DNA of 64,000 nt from Marasmius tenuissimus (GCA_029532415.1 JAQOTA010000064.1:1-64000), one strand, 5' to 3'; counted from the first letter of the stretch, positions 29,031 through 42,609 are shown. The notes: a model not told the origin generated them from the sequence alone. Numbers and translations: made by a program.

Positions 29031-30678
29031 TCAATTGGGTGGAAGGCCTTGCTTGGCTTCCTCTGATATAGCTGCTTCCAGACCATTAGCTTTAGACAAC
29101 TCTGCTTCAGGATGAGAGTGAATATTCATTGTGGCCTGAATGCCACCTCTACTGTGCTGTTGGGCTCCCCTTTCCATGAAGTGCATGGAGGTCATCTGTT
29201 GTACACTTTCCACTGATTTACCGTATGCAACACGGACAATAATCATTGTGGGTGCTAATCCCTGTAAAATGAACAAAATTCAAGCAGTAGACTGTAGTCA
29301 ATATTTGGAAACAATGCAAGCTCATAATACTTGCCGACATCAGTGTTGCAATAGTGGGAAGGTCAATAGGTAAGAATCCATGGGTGTCTGGGTCCAAGGT
29401 GGAAGATAAAATGCATGAAAGTAGAAGAGCTGCTGGAAACAAGGACCCAGACTCTAATCTATAATGCAATATTAGTAATACTATCTAAGTCTGGCTGCCA
29501 CCTCTCAAGAAACAAATGAACATACATGGCAGCAACAATTGCTTTGTATCGAGCATGTGTTGGTGCCCCCATGTGCTGTCGTGCTTCATGGGTTATCCAC
29601 CAGATTTTCCAGGCTAATAGTCCCAAAATTAAAATCTCTTACACATGAACAAAGAAGTGGTGGGTCAACCTACCAGTCAAAAGAGACAGTAGGGCATTAA
29701 ATATTGCAATTGCAATTTGGCATGGGTTATCAATTGTTTCTGCAATATGGCGAAGAGAAAACATAGAAGGATTGGCTAATCCCACAGGAAACATGATGCC
29801 TGTTGCAAACTGAATACCTAGAGTAACACAGAAAGAAGGGAGTCAGCAAGTCATCTATATTCATTGAAAATCAACTTGGTTGGAAGTCTATACCATTCAG
29901 AATGGAAGCCACACTTGATAGGGTGTATAACAGGATTCTGTTTGATCCCCAGATAACATAACATCGGTGTATCTGTTAAGAAGATGTTTATAAATGTTCT
30001 TGTTTGAATATGCTGCTAACTCACAAGCATGATATCTGCAATAGAACTTCCAAGGACTAATTCAGCTAAAAAACATTGTGCTGAAACAGACAAGCACACT
30101 TCATCAATGTGGATGTCATGACATATATGACTCTATTATTCAAATCCATAAGTATCAGGTGAAGATGCAGAGGGGTAAAGAGATAGAAGTCAGGCAGGGG
30201 AGATGAATAGGTGAACTTACGTTCCAGCAATCACTCTGTTATCCTGTGCCAAAGAATTTAGAAGAGGTTCAAAATCTTGTGTTTTTGCTGCACGGAAGTC
30301 TAGAATAGCCTGGTATGACACCACCCAAGTTTCAATTGCAACAAACATGGTTGCAAGGATAAAGAGGCATATGGTGCACATCACATATAATCCAAATGAC
30401 GGTCCTCTGCGGTGGTACAGAATGTTCATGCAGAGTCCAAAGACTACAATATACATGCCTAATGTGTGGGCAGTCAATAGCTAGTAGCAGTGTTAACAAA
30501 ACAAGTGTTCACCATAGATTAGAAACACAGACTGTAAGACATATAGAGCATTTATATGATGAGCTTTTAGAGGATTAGATAGAATTTCACTCACTGAAAA
30601 TGTGGCAATTGGTTTCACAATAACATTTTGGACAGAGAGAAAGGGGTCCAGGAGTGTTTGAAGCTCATCTGAGGACAT
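29031..30678 (-). CDS. Multi-pass membrane protein, multi-exon, basidiomycete family
   Basis: The ATG at 30678 starts MSSDELQTLLDPFLSVQNV (exon to 30595). Later exon blocks encode MYIVVFGLCMNILYHRRG and FVAIETWVVSYQA (about 30480-30231), LAELVLGSSIADIMLV (near 30060), RCYVIWGSNRILLYTLSS (near 29960), FATGIMFPVGLANPSMF (near 29790), HMGAPTHARYKAIVAAM (near 29550), FPAALLLSCILSSTLDP (near 29420) and GLAPTMIIVRVAYGKSV (near 29250). It ends GLPPN at 29031. This is the seven-helix family abundant in mushrooms, of unknown function. I could not reconcile phase at the second exon and at a T6 run near 30065, so it may be slightly damaged. Confidence 0.68.
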
Positions 30679-31746
30679 GGTGGTTATTGAGCAATGTAAA
30701 AAATGGGAATTAGGATATGTGTCAAGATTTAGCATTGATATTTTATAGAAAAAACTCATCAGTGAGGCTAAGTATGATTAAATATAGTCACAGCAATCCT
30801 GAAGTTGAGGCACTATCAAATCTAACTCCTCCAGAGTTATTTTATGGCACTGCCTTAGTCTGAACCATACAAGGCTCCAATTATAATTGGTGAGAGGGTA
30901 AAGAGATCAATGAGAAGCCTTGTACTCTGACTAATATACCTCCAAATTAAGCCATCACCCTGATCAACCAAAAATCATGATCACAATTGTACCCATCTGT
31001 TTCATATCTCAACTGTATCCATTATTTCATCTTTTGATCACATTTGTCTGCTTCATAATTGCAAATATATCTGTTCAAACCAACTGTATTTGTCTTATTG
31101 CTGGTGGTTGGACAACCATACCATCAGATAAAGTTGCAAAGCCTGAGATGTGGAGATCATAAAACAGGGGAGCAGGCTACTATTGGCCAACTGATATTAA
31201 GCTTGCAGCTTGCTGGATGCATGAAAACCCAAATTGCTCTATGGTAAGATGGTTTGGATTTTGGTATCATACTTGTTTAAGCCATGTGTCCAAGAAGCAT
31301 ATAAAAGGTTTCAGTGTTCACTGGTGAAGTTTATATCCAGAATAGGTTGTAGCCAACTGGGTGGGGCCTGCCTTCTATGGAATCAAATATATCATGCCTC
31401 CATCTAAAATGGGCCCCAGGATGATCATCAAGTCCAGCAGTTATAGTTAAAATTTTTTATTGTTTGATACTTTTTCAGATGGAAACTGACTGTTATTTCA
31501 GTTATTTCATAGTTAGCTGCTAGACCTTTAAGGATGGTCTATTACATCAATATATATTTGGCCAACACCACCATCACAATCTGATCACCAACCATTGTAC
31601 CCTCCAACTAAATTGTGGATCTCAACACCCACAAAACCTGCTTCTGGGGAGTTCTACCACCTGATTGCTGTCCACAGATTATATGGGTCAAAATGTTGCC
31701 ATACAGGTTGCTAATGACTCATAAGTAGCACTAGATCTATACCCTA
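30679..31746. other. No gene recognised
   Basis: This AT-rich stretch lies upstream of the membrane-protein gene. It probably holds that gene's promoter near 30700-30800; nothing else is supportable. Confidence 0.4.
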
Positions 31747-32068
31747 CATCAGGAAGATGCACATTTTACCGGAAGCTGTTCCGGCTGTCTAGCCGGTCTT
31801 GCAGGCTCACAGGCTGACTGGCCCAAAAAAGTGTCGGGCCAAAGCTTCGGGCTATTGCTGAGCAGTTAGAAAAATACCTCAAAAGGCTGGGGAATTATAT
31901 AATGGCCACCATGGGCACGGAAGTTGGTTGAAGCAATCAGAGCAATCCTCTTATTCTGTGCCAAAAAATCCAGCCTGTGGGAATTCTGACATAGCCTGCC
32001 AGGGTCGCGCCGGTTAGCCTGTACAGGCTGAGAACGGCTGTGAACGGTTATTTTGCATCTTACTGATG
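31747..32068. mobile_element. MITE-like element with imperfect terminal inverted repeats
   Basis: The left end CATCAGGAAGATGCA and the right end TGCATCTTACTGATG are inverted near-copies. Inward there are further matches (GCTGTTCCGGCTG, GAACGGCTGTGAACGG). The terminal repeats are about 30 bp and imperfect. No clear target duplication and no coding capacity are seen. Confidence 0.45.
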
Positions 32069-32961
32069 CTAGTCCTCTCAAATACCGCAGTATCACAGGG
32101 AAGAACATTTTTGACAGTCATTTTTTCTCACTTTGGTGTCAAGGTTTTAGATGCTTTGTGTACATGTACTTTGGGCCACTGGGCAGCAGCATGGGTTTTC
32201 AAAAAGAGAGGAGGCCACTTTCCTAGCCTTCATTAGCTTGCCTCTGTGAACTAATAATTGCACAGTGTAATAGTAACCACTCTGCAGCTCTTTATAGAAG
32301 CTTTCCTATAAATGTTCTTTGTACCCGAATGGCCCTCTTCATACAAAACCCGTTGATGTGCTGATCAAGGGATCTAACTATGTCACTGAAGCTGGGGCAG
32401 GCAACTCACTCATATGAGAGACACTGGAATATATATACAAGGTCAAATCTTGATTCAGAAGTACTGGTTCACACCAATGTCTTTTTTCACCCATGGATCA
32501 ATCCCGAGCTGAAACTTTTTCAACATTACAGCACATGACCGATCAGTTAAAACTACCAGCATGCTGTTTAGTTCCGACTCTGCCAGTAAACAAAGAAGTC
32601 GTCTGCCGGAGTGTATCTTGAATTTTAATTTTAGGTGCCACTCTGATGAGTGCGCATCTCTACCGCAAGTTCCAACAGCTTCCATTGAGAACCGGCACAA
32701 TTATCATTTCCAATAGCATCAGGACGCAAAACCACATCTGACGCATTATTGTGATAGCATTGCCCTGTCCACTTTATGTAGGTTAGAGCCGCTTTATGGC
32801 TTAAAAGCCTGACGATGTTTTGTGAGACAAAAATATTAGAATGTATTTTACTGATCCTCGCCCCTCCAATAACCTGACTGTAGTGCATCTCTATTCGTCG
32901 TCATTATCGGACACTTGTGGATACAGCAGTTGCTAACAACAAGGCGAGCGAGTGATGAGAT
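32069..32961. other. No gene recognised
   Basis: Only short, featureless ORFs are present. Confidence 0.35.
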
Positions 32962-33126
32962 CTCGGAACAAGTACCCGGCAGATTCTATGGGAAAGCCCA
33001 TGTGGTGTAAGGGGGAGACGTAACGGGGTAGCTCAGTGACTTTAGTAGGTAACAGTCGAAGTTATACAGGTCTCGAGCTGGAAGTTGATTCAGATGGGTA
33101 AGATATGCGCTTACTTGCAACCTTCC
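32962..33126. repeat. Dispersed 165-bp repeat, copy 1
   Basis: This matches 40051-40220 in the same orientation, about 80% by eye, including the block ACGGGGTAGCTCAGTGACTT. A neighbouring block (33165-33215) matches 40323-40375 in inverted orientation. Confidence 0.65.
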
Positions 33127-33639
33127 TTTCAACAAAGCGGGCGGCTTCACAAAAGGAACAAAGCACTCACGTACTTCGTAAGATTCTCCTGCCATCTCAG
33201 TCCGCCGAGCTAGAGATGGTCGGGGTTCCCTGATAACATGGATTGCGGTAAAGCTGGACATAGATATTCGGGCAGCGGCATTTGGTGAAGAATTTCTACG
33301 CCAGACTCGACTGCTGCCCTTGGTAGTGTGGTGGCAGTCAGTACTGGCGGACCAGTTCTATGACTAGATAGGGTATTTGGGACCTCAGCACTGCAGAGCC
33401 AAAAAGTATGGTAATCAAGCGATCCTGGTCCTCGAGTCCTTCTCATGTTGTAGAGAGTATTCACATTGTTTGGATGGCTGATTGGCCCTGTCAACTAGAA
33501 ATCCCAGCATATTTCGACTACAAAGCACGGTTAGAGCTCGAACTGGGGAGTGTCTATCCAGAGATTTGAGCTAATGTCAAGTCGAGTCGTGGCTGAGGTG
33601 AGGGTCTGTAACGTAATATTTGTTGCATCTCTTGGCCCT

Positions 33640-34940
33640 AACCCTTGATCCGAAGTCTCACTAGCTATGCCGCCAAGACTCGGTACCTAACTGCTGGAAA
33701 ACTACTAGCAGACCTTCTCCGTGAGATATTCTCTTGGGATGTGGAAACCAACGTCGTATTCGGTCGACCTTGTGCACGAAGATTCGGAGCAGTCTCCTTA
33801 TCTTTCATTTGCACCCAATGGCGCGCGGCAGTACTTTCTTCATCTCGTATTCAGGCACGAATAACTCTGTACCTATCTTGAGGCGTCGCTTAAACGGCCT
33901 GGGAGTGTGCTGTTGTCACTTGTAATTGAGTTTCACCGGTTCATGGTAGAAAATCAAGCACGGGTGGACCAGTTTGGCTTGCTTGTCAATCTTTTGGCTG
34001 GTCGCCCATGACACAGAGCCACCGTTCGGCACCTCCACCAAAGGAGATTTTCAATCCAGGACAGCGGTTTTCTTTATTGCCTCGAAGGTGTCGAACTCGT
34101 GGTTTGGCCTGCAGGATCGTCATTTCCCTGGAGACGACCAGAAAGACATCAATGCCATCGTTGCCAACTTTTCCCTCGACTGTCATACTTCATCCGCTGT
34201 TTCCAAAAGATGATCCGTTGCGCCCATTCTGTGCTCGAACATTGATTCTACCGAGTCGAAACTCAGCTCTCTCTGTCACCCTAATCGCACACCGGGGTCT
34301 GCTGTTCCATATACACCTCACCCACCTGCGAACATGTACGGAGGACATCGGTCTTACTGAGAGCATTAGTGCATTTCGGACAAAGTCTCGTACCGCCTAA
34401 CCTTGAAGTCCCTTCAATCACGGCGGGATCATTCTCTTTTCGCCGCGACGCACCTCTATTGACCTGTGCGAAGATGAAAATAGTTTCGAGCGTCTACTGA
34501 AGCTCATGATCAATGTTCTAGACAATATTGGGCCGCGTGCTACAATACATACACGCGATACTATTCAGAACAAGGTTTTAGGACGCTGGGAATGCCCGTC
34601 GCTAGCGTCTTTGGCTCTATATTCACAAGTTGTTTTCCATACGGGATTCACAAAGTCGGAGCCGCAGCAACTGCATGCGGTGGCAACAGCGTTCAACAAT
34701 TTTATGTTTCGTTTGAACTTATACACTCGACCGCGAAACTTCATTTCCATGGGATTCTTGATGCTGGACCGGCAAGTTTCAGAAGTGCTATACACGACTT
34801 AGGGTATTTAGGAGCTGAAGACAGAGATCTGGGCTGGATATGTATCGCTAGGCCTCAAAAGGTCCAGTGTTGTCATTGCATCGTATGTGGCGAAGATCTC
34901 GACACGCCGACACGCCGGGGGTTCGATGCTCCGTAATGCA
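33640..34940 (+). pseudogene. F-box protein pseudogene
   Basis: Near 33700-33850 the plus strand encodes KLLADLLREIFSWDVETN and then FICTQWRAAVLSSSRIQAR. This is the typical N-terminal F-box of mushroom F-box proteins (L..E...W....VCxxWR..AL.S). Downstream pieces in changing frames (LSVTLIAHRGLLFHIHLT near 34290; RLNLYTRPRNFISMGFLML near 34720) look like later parts of the same kind of protein. Stops and frame changes separate them, starting within the first 20 codons. A functional copy would recruit targets to an SCF ubiquitin ligase. Confidence 0.5.
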
Positions 34941-37900
34941 CGGGATTACTTTTGCTTGAGTGTGAACTCCATCGCATTTATGGCATACAGTCCGAAACAA
35001 GATATTTGAACGTCTGGGATGTCCATCACTTACTGCGCTGGAGTGCGGGCCTACCTAAATTCACGTTCACGTACATTTTGCGGTACGTTGGTACGTGAAT
35101 GTACGTGAATTGATGGATAGGCATAGCCACCGTCTCTCGACTCCCATCGCCGTGCGATGGGTTCAAACAACAGTACGTACACCATATGTCTCGCGGAAAG
35201 GGACAAACATATTGTCCTCTGAGCCCTAAATTAGCAATCTGGCATACAATGAATCCCCATATGACGGCTGGGACGGGAGGTTGCCTCATCACGTGCACAG
35301 CCTACAGACAGAGATTGTGACCAGCCTTCAGAGCTTTCACCAACGCCCGGCCTGCCTTTGGTACTAGTAGACAAGCAGAATCACTTCTGAAATGTATTCA
35401 ATAGAATTTATGGGTATACACAGGTCAGAACATTGGTCAAGACGGCCAAACATTGCTCTCTCGTCGTTAATCAGGGTGTTTTCTCACGGTTTTTACCTCC
35501 ACTAAATCCCTTCTCCAGGCTTGCTCATCTAAATGTAAAGTAACCGGAGGCCATACTGAGTTCATTTGAGTGTTATATATCAATATCAACTCTCAACCAC
35601 GAGCCCACTGTCTCTCCAAAAGGAAAACCGTGAGCGGGAGCCAGACATCAAATGTATCAAGTCGTGTGAACTTCGCACGGCTTAATACGTCGGTCGGGAA
35701 TGTGCACAGTAACCTGTACTTCACAACTTGAACATGTATTTGAGTGACCGTAAATGAACGTGAGGTTTGTGAACTTGAACATGAATGAACGGGTGTGAGG
35801 CTCTAGTACTCGGTGTATCTCTGTTGTGTACTTCTGAGATGTCAAAGGTGTTTCTCCCTCCTCGATCTCGTTGGCCTCTGAATTTATCTCTCGGGTGGTC
35901 TCGAAGCGTCCGAGCTACAATAGCCGTAATTACTTGCAAACTTCAGTCTTGTTGATAACTGCTTACCCGAATACGCCTCCTTCCTTCTGTATCGTTCATG
36001 AGTGCATCCACAAGCACCTGAATATGAACTTCTTGATAGTCACCCGGCATATCGTATCCGTGTGTGGGTGGTATATAGTCAAAATGCGATGCACACACTG
36101 GACAGTGAAAGCACGGTGCAAGGGTGCTCTGCTGAGGATTTTTATGTGAATAATGTCCTGAGTCTAGGTAACATCGTACAGGTCAGCATACAGCTACTGT
36201 AAGATTAAGGACACGTACTAGCTGGAAGCAATCCCTGTTCAAGCACAGGATCACGATCTCTGGAAGGTGAGCAACGCCGCAATCGTTTTTTGATATGTCC
36301 GACTACTCATTTGTTAGCATCGAAGGAGTAGGCACAACAATAATTGACTCACTGATAGAAGAAGTTGATTTACGACTCGAAATCGAGTTTGTTCGAGCCG
36401 CTGGAATGTTGATCTTTGCTGCAACTACAGGCTTTCCTGACGGTCGCAAAGGACCAGATTTCTCTGGCTTGCTGCCATTGTCACCCGAGCTAAATAGCGA
36501 GCTAAACGCTCGCTTCTATTGAAAGCTTGAGTCAGTTGAAGCTTTTGATTGGGATAGAGCTCCACTCACGAGCCTGTTGAACATGATGGGGCGTAAGAAA
36601 GATTGGCAATCACAACGATGGCGACTGCTAATCTGCTCGCTGAAAATTTTAAATCGATTGGGGACCTAGGGTCGCAAATAATGTGGTGCCTTGCATCCTC
36701 ACCCCACCGGACACGCCCTTTACCGAGTCTTAGAGTAGCTTCGAGGTTTGCGCGCCCAGCAAATGATCCTCAATGGACTACCCCAGCTCTAATCGTCAGA
36801 ATAACAATGAAATATTGCCTATAATTGAACTTGAGGTTGAGGATGACACATGGTGATATCTCCGAATGGTTTGATGGATTTGATCGCAGGTAGACAATGG
36901 ATGTGCTTCATTCTGGCTGTTTCTAGCGGTTAAGACAGTCTACAAGGCTAAGAGAGGGCTTGCTGAGGTGGTATAACAATAGAGAATGGTACGTGAATAG
37001 TACGTGACTGGACGTGAATGGTACGTGACGGTACGTTAATTCGTACGCGACTGTACGTGACTGTACGTGACACTGTACGTGAATTTAGCACGCCCCCTGG
37101 AGTGCAGGAGGAGAAACCGTACCAAGTTGTGACGGCGACGTTCGAGTATTTCGTATCCCGCTCGAAGTGGTCAACTCAACTTGCGAGTCATCCACATTTG
37201 TACGGTGACTCCCAAGAAACCCGATGGATGAGATCAAGTTTAATGGTCCTTCAGAAGTATACCGCGCCGACCCAATACTACGATAGACGTAGCACACCGT
37301 GCAGCTGTTCACTATGATTTGAGGAAACAGACAACCGGCTCAGTACATTATTGGGATTTTATCGACGAAAATGACGATCAGGAGCCCGAGATTTGTGGTA
37401 TTCATGACACTGGAAAACTCGGGTGTTGATGAGCTTCTTGGAACATCGGGAGAGGAGCCGAAACTGCACTCACAGACAATGAAGTTATCCATCTTCATAC
37501 ATTGCCTTTGAGAATTTGGGAAGGTTCGCCCCCGAGAGGTACCACTGGATCCTTTTCAGGCTCAAAGGTGTCAATGGGCGTGTCTCCGACGTATCCCCAG
37601 AGTCAAACGTATACATAGTCAGAAGGCGATACGTCACTGCTTTGGTACAGCATGCCAAGATCAGAACTAAACCCGACCTATGAGGACAAAGAGCTCAAAT
37701 TTGGTCATCTAGGTACAGACAAAATTCATGAATGAGCATACATCGTATTGAAGGGTCTCTTTGTGTGAGCCACACTGCCATTTAAACCCACCTTCCATCA
37801 CTGCACGACCTTTATATTCACCTAATGCATGGCACAAATGGGAGGGCCTTTCTAAGCCTCCCGCCACTGTTTTTTTTTTGTCTATTTTCTTAACGTAGCT

Positions 37901-38700
37901 CGCTTCCCGACTCGTCCCTTACCCATGCGACTTTCAACATCCGTGATTTTGTATTTTTCGGTGTCTCGTCCTCGCTTGCTTGCTCGTGTATGTGCGATGA
38001 TGATGCTCGACTCTTTGCCTGACTATTACACTGGGTAGCACCGAAGCTTTGGGCTACTTGGTCGATCGCTCGAAGTACATGTTGTGGATTGTTGGTGGGG
38101 TGACCCGGCGGCGACCATATCGTTATATACCATGGTCATTATCAGACATTGCGGGCCCTTGGTGCGTCTTCGTTATCGTTAATGCTATATTTTATCTTCG
38201 TACCCTGGACTTTGAAGATTGGAGGATATGAGCTTCAAATTTGAAGACCCGCGCCATTTGTGAATTACTCTACGACGACAGTGGACCGTGGAGTGTAGGA
38301 TCCGTATCATGCTGAGCCTTGCCCTTCAATGACCTGAATGCGGCGGTGATAAGCATGGACACGTATTGCTCCATTTTATTCATCGTCTGTGTCGGGCAGT
38401 TGTGGATACAGCATTGAGCAATGGGGTCCAGGAACACAGGGTGAAATGGCAGAATTCGCCAATCGGTAGATTGTGAGAAGAATATGACATTTTCTTGCAA
38501 TCCTCCCAGAATTCACTGAGAATTCTCCAATTGGCGGATTCTGGGATATTTCACGCAAATCGCAGACAATCCACCGAGAATTGTCATGGCAATTTCTTGA
38601 GAATGGGCGAGAATTCGCAATACGGGCATTTCTGACAATTTACCTACAATCGGCGGGTTGCTATTCATCGCGCCTCCTCCCCGCACCCAGGTCGTTGTAT
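34941..38700. other. Mostly non-coding; TACGTGA clusters
   Basis: I found no gene that I can support. A 75-codon ATG ORF at 36295-36522 (MSDYSFVSIEGVG...) has no recognisable motif. The main structure is clustered TACGTGA words (35060-35117 and 36988-37086). Near 38455-38650 several AATTC-containing inverted words recur (GAATTCGCC, GAATTCTCC). Confidence 0.35.
36988..37086 (+). repeat. TACGTGA tandem cluster
   Basis: About nine copies or near-copies of TACGTGA spaced 10-14 bp occur in 100 bp (GGTACGTGAATAGTACGTGA at the left end). ACGTGA is a bZIP/bHLH-type core, so this could be a regulatory array or just a degenerate minisatellite. Confidence 0.6.
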
Positions 38701-38752
38701 CCAGCAATTGATACTTATTGCGGTCTACTACTAGATAGAAGGGATCATATCA

Positions 38753-39640
38753 TTAATAGTATAGCTTGAGATGAAATCTCCTTCCCGACGTCCTCCGTAC
38801 AGCGCAGCTCGAGAGCACTGCTTTACTGCCCCCACAATCACGAACTTCTTGAACACCCGGGCGATAACACTCATGCCAAAGCTGTGGGAGGCCCATCCAG
38901 TGAGTGCAAAGCCCAATTGAATCCCGTGTTTGTTTACTCACCGTGACCTTGGCGCCTTTGCAGCCCCAGATCTGTTCCCTGTACAACAATAACTCGACCC
39001 TTGAGTCTAAGAAATTCGTGTCGCTCGAGCCATCCACACGGGCAGAAAACTCACGTCTGGCGACCGCTCTGGTCGATCCAACATCAATTCGTCTCCTGCC
39101 TGGGCCTTTGGGCACATATTTACGATCGAGGCTCGTCCAGAAGTTCCAAGGCTAATAACCGTGATCAGAGACTTGTGCCAATGGATTTGACACAGAACGC
39201 ACGAAAGTTGGTTTCAGAAGAGTCAATAGTGGATGCGTTTCCGATGACTATGAATGGCCGAGGCAGGCAGGTCGACCATCAACTAGTTGGCAAACGGTCA
39301 GTACTTCAGCAATAGTCTGGGACACCGAAGAAGTAACTTACCCGCAAAAAGTCGAACCCACCGTCGCGTCCGATGTTGGAGATAATCAATGGAAGTCACC
39401 AAATGGCAGTTCAAGGGACTAGATTGAAGGGATTGGACGGACGTTACCTGGCTCAATGGGAATGAATCCGTCTATCCTCTTCTTCAAATCCCAAGTCCAA
39501 TCCATCTCCCAAATCCATTCGATCCTCTTCAATAACCCGGAATCCACATTCTCCTCCACGGTTTTCATGATTGCCGGCTTCCTACACTTCGTCTTGTTGA
39601 TGTGGTATGCTGTTCTGGCTGCCCAGAATAGAGCCAGGTC
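38753..39640 (-). other. Possible spliced gene fragments, unrecognised
   Basis: Minus-strand pieces look protein-like and are bordered by plausible splice sites. MKTVEENVDSGLLKRIEWIW starts at an ATG at 39568 and ends near GTAACG at 39447. NIGRDGGFDFLR is followed by GTAAGT near 39340. Next come KYVPKGPGRRRIDVGSTRAV (near 39090) and RVELLLYREQIWGCKGAK (near 38980). I cannot join them in one frame and do not recognise the family. An overlapping plus-strand ORF (39456-39713) has a hydrophobic stretch, so the coding strand is uncertain. Confidence 0.25.
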
Positions 39641-40050
39641 ATATAGGTGTATGCGCTTTCTTGTCGATCTCTTGTCAATATTTCGTAGTTCCGCGGGCTT
39701 ATCGACCCATTGAGAGGAGGTAGGTCCTATGAAACCGTCAGCTCTAGTCACAGAAAGGGGATAGAGACACAATGAAAGCAAGAATTTAACACACAGCACA
39801 GGCATGGGAGTGGTTGGAGTCAAAGGAGCGAAGGATTGAAAATGTCCAAGTCCGTAAGCACGAGTATGGATAGGAAAACAAATCGTGTATTCTCGGTGTA
39901 TTCTGGTACATGCTGGGAAATTGTCGAAACCGAGGATGAGACGAGAATGAGTGAGGTTCATGAATGGCATTCGGTGAATTCTTAGCAAATTCCGGGAAAA
40001 GCTGGATTTTCTTACAATTCACCGTCATTCAATTCTCACCGTTTTACGCT

Positions 40051-40220
40051 GTGGAACGAGTACTGGGCAGCTTCTACGGGGAAGCTCATGTGGCTCAAGA
40101 GGGAGATGTTTACGGGGTAGCTCAGTGACTTTGATAGGTACCGGTCGAAGTTATACAGGTTTCGAGCTGGGAGTTCAAGATGTGGGTGGGTAAGGCGCGC
40201 GCTTGATTGCAACTTCCTTA
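40051..40220. repeat. Dispersed 165-bp repeat, copy 2
   Basis: This is the second copy of 32962-33126, in the same orientation. The next block, 40323-40375 (GACTGAGATGGCAGGAGATT), is inverted relative to its match near 33165-33215. Confidence 0.65.
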
Positions 40221-40379
40221 GCAGGCAGCTTCAGGGTTAGGGTCAAATCAAGACGTGGCGAACATTACGTTTCAAACCTTCACCTCAACAACGACTCAAC
40301 TTGATGGTCGGCGGCTCAAACCTCTCTATAGAGCAGACTGAGATGGCAGGAGATTCCTGTGAAGATGGTGAGTGCTTTG

Positions 40380-42400
40380 CTCTTTTATTTATCCGAAGTC
40401 TATATAAATCAGCGCTCAATCAGCTACGCAGCCAGAACTCAGTACTTCGAAACAGCCAACCGCAGCCCCCACTGGCACTGGGGTGACCTTGGTCAGCGAG
40501 AGACATCTCAAGGCAACCCTTAAATTTCATACATTGAATTTTGCCCCCCTGTCTTGAGCCTATACTGCACTGACACTCATAGTGGCTTTCAGGTTCATTC
40601 TTCCACCTGCATGACCCATCTGACCGGTCCTAACTCCTGACTGCTGCCTAAACCGGATTGTATCTAGATAACTCTTTCTATCTTGCAATGAGCTTCCTAT
40701 CCCGACTCGTACAATGATCAGTGAAGGTGCAATTCCCTATAGCCAGGTCAATGTTGAGTCAGAGGCAAGAAGGATTGAGAGCCCTGAGCTCACAATAATA
40801 TGGTGCATTGAGAATGAAACAACATCCCCTTTGCTTCCCGGGATCGCTAATGCTATTATCATAGCAATGGGGTACATGATACCAGATTCAACACTAAGTC
40901 CAAAGCGGAATATCAGTCAAAACTCGGACCAGGGGGGCGAGCAATGAGGTTATACGCACATGATCACCACGAGCGACATGTATCGGTTGTGCACACGAGT
41001 TCCCAAGAGATTTTCAGTCTCGCGTATCACTGAGAAGATCTTCCACGCTCGGGGTGATTCTTGAACGCCATCACAAACTTGAATGATAAATCCTTACCAC
41101 AGCACAAGATGCGAAATTCTCAGGCTCAAATAATCTAAGGAAAATCCTAGATGTTCAGTTGAATACCCTCAGATTACTCCCGAAATATGACATCCGATAT
41201 TTTTTGCATATTTGTTCACTTTCCATCACAATACGTATAGAATACTCGTATGATTTCCCCACATTTTCCTCATGTTATGCAACCTGGCAGGGACCCGGGA
41301 TGTGGTACTGGCGCTGCCCGCTGCCCGCTGCTCCTCCCTGTTCCTGGCTTTCAGCTTCAATACGGTACAATCCGTCAGGCTTGGAGTATGATAAATAGAA
41401 TGCAATTGCAATGGTGTACTTAAGTAGATAACAGTGATGTCAAATAGGGCCAGAGTAGCTTATTTGTCGGATGCTTCGGCAAGCACAACGGAGAAAAACC
41501 TCTGACGATACTCCTCTTGTCTCAATCTAGCATTGGCCCAGTAGCGCCTCCCACGACGTCTCGGTCGGAGTCAGACAAGGAATTCAAGTTCGTCGACGGC
41601 GGCCATGAAGGGATAGCAGGTTATGGAACGGAATTTGTTAGCAAAGGAAAGATTATCGGAGGCCGGTGAGGATTGTGGGTTCCTTCTACTGGGATAGACC
41701 GGTTAGAGCAGAAGATAATGTAGGATCAAGTCTCGGACACGTACAGTTACGGGTAAAGGAACGGAAGAGCAAGTTCCCAATCAACCGTCGACAACACTGT
41801 CAGCAACCAGTAAAAAAGAGTTGGTAAAACTCACTGCAACAGCCGGCAAGTAGCCCATTTCAATTTGAACCTGTATCGAAGACATGTTCAGACGTCGGAC
41901 GATCGAACGGTCATTGAAGAAACAGGAGAAAACAGCGCTTACCATGAACCGGCTTCCTCGAAATGACGGGATCTGGACCCTGGTTACACTTTGGGGACGT
42001 CAGGTATATCAAGTTGTCGAAGGAATCGGGGAGGGAGACGCAGGTAGCCTCATATGGATGTATGCGAGAGGAGAATTCAAACGTTCGGGCTCAAATAATG
42101 TTTCATCCGACGTCTTTGGCCTGCGCGCGGTGGATTGCCTGTATATTCTCAGCGGATAATGTCAAGTAAGTCAGCGGCTACACACCATGATTCTCTTAGA
42201 CTCAGCCCATCCCAGTCAGCACGATTTTTGCGAGTCCTACAACAGATCAACTTGCGGCGGGTTTGCCTTGTCTCGACTGTCGTCTTTAGGTGATCCTGAA
42301 GGATCCATCTGTCTGGTCTGAACCTTGATACTCGAGTTCTTGGAACGATAAGGCTCACGTCGTGTTGTTGTAGATGCCATCGGAGAGGATTTGGGATGCT
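40380..42400. other. No gene recognised
   Basis: Short ORFs on both strands have no recognisable motif. One possible minus-strand start (ATG near 41885, MSSIQVQIEMGYLPAVA followed by GTGAGT) could be a first exon, but I cannot extend it. Confidence 0.3.
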
Positions 42401-42609
42401 AGTCGTGCAGATGTTGACACGTCATGGTGGTTGAGGGCAAAGGGCAAAGGGCCAGAGAATGTCTAAGTCAAAATTCTCAGGCTCTGACGCTCCGATATTT
42501 TTAGAGACGAAGAATATTCAAGACGAGTATTTTGAAGCCATGGTATTGTATGGGTAACATGAGGAATTTTTGAGATATACAACATTACCCACGCCTGATA
42601 ATTTCGCGT

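Noticed and set aside
38455..38650. AATTC-containing inverted words suggestive of a CRISPR-like or hairpin array
   Set aside because: Spacing and sequence are irregular and the genome is eukaryotic; at most a decayed foldback element.
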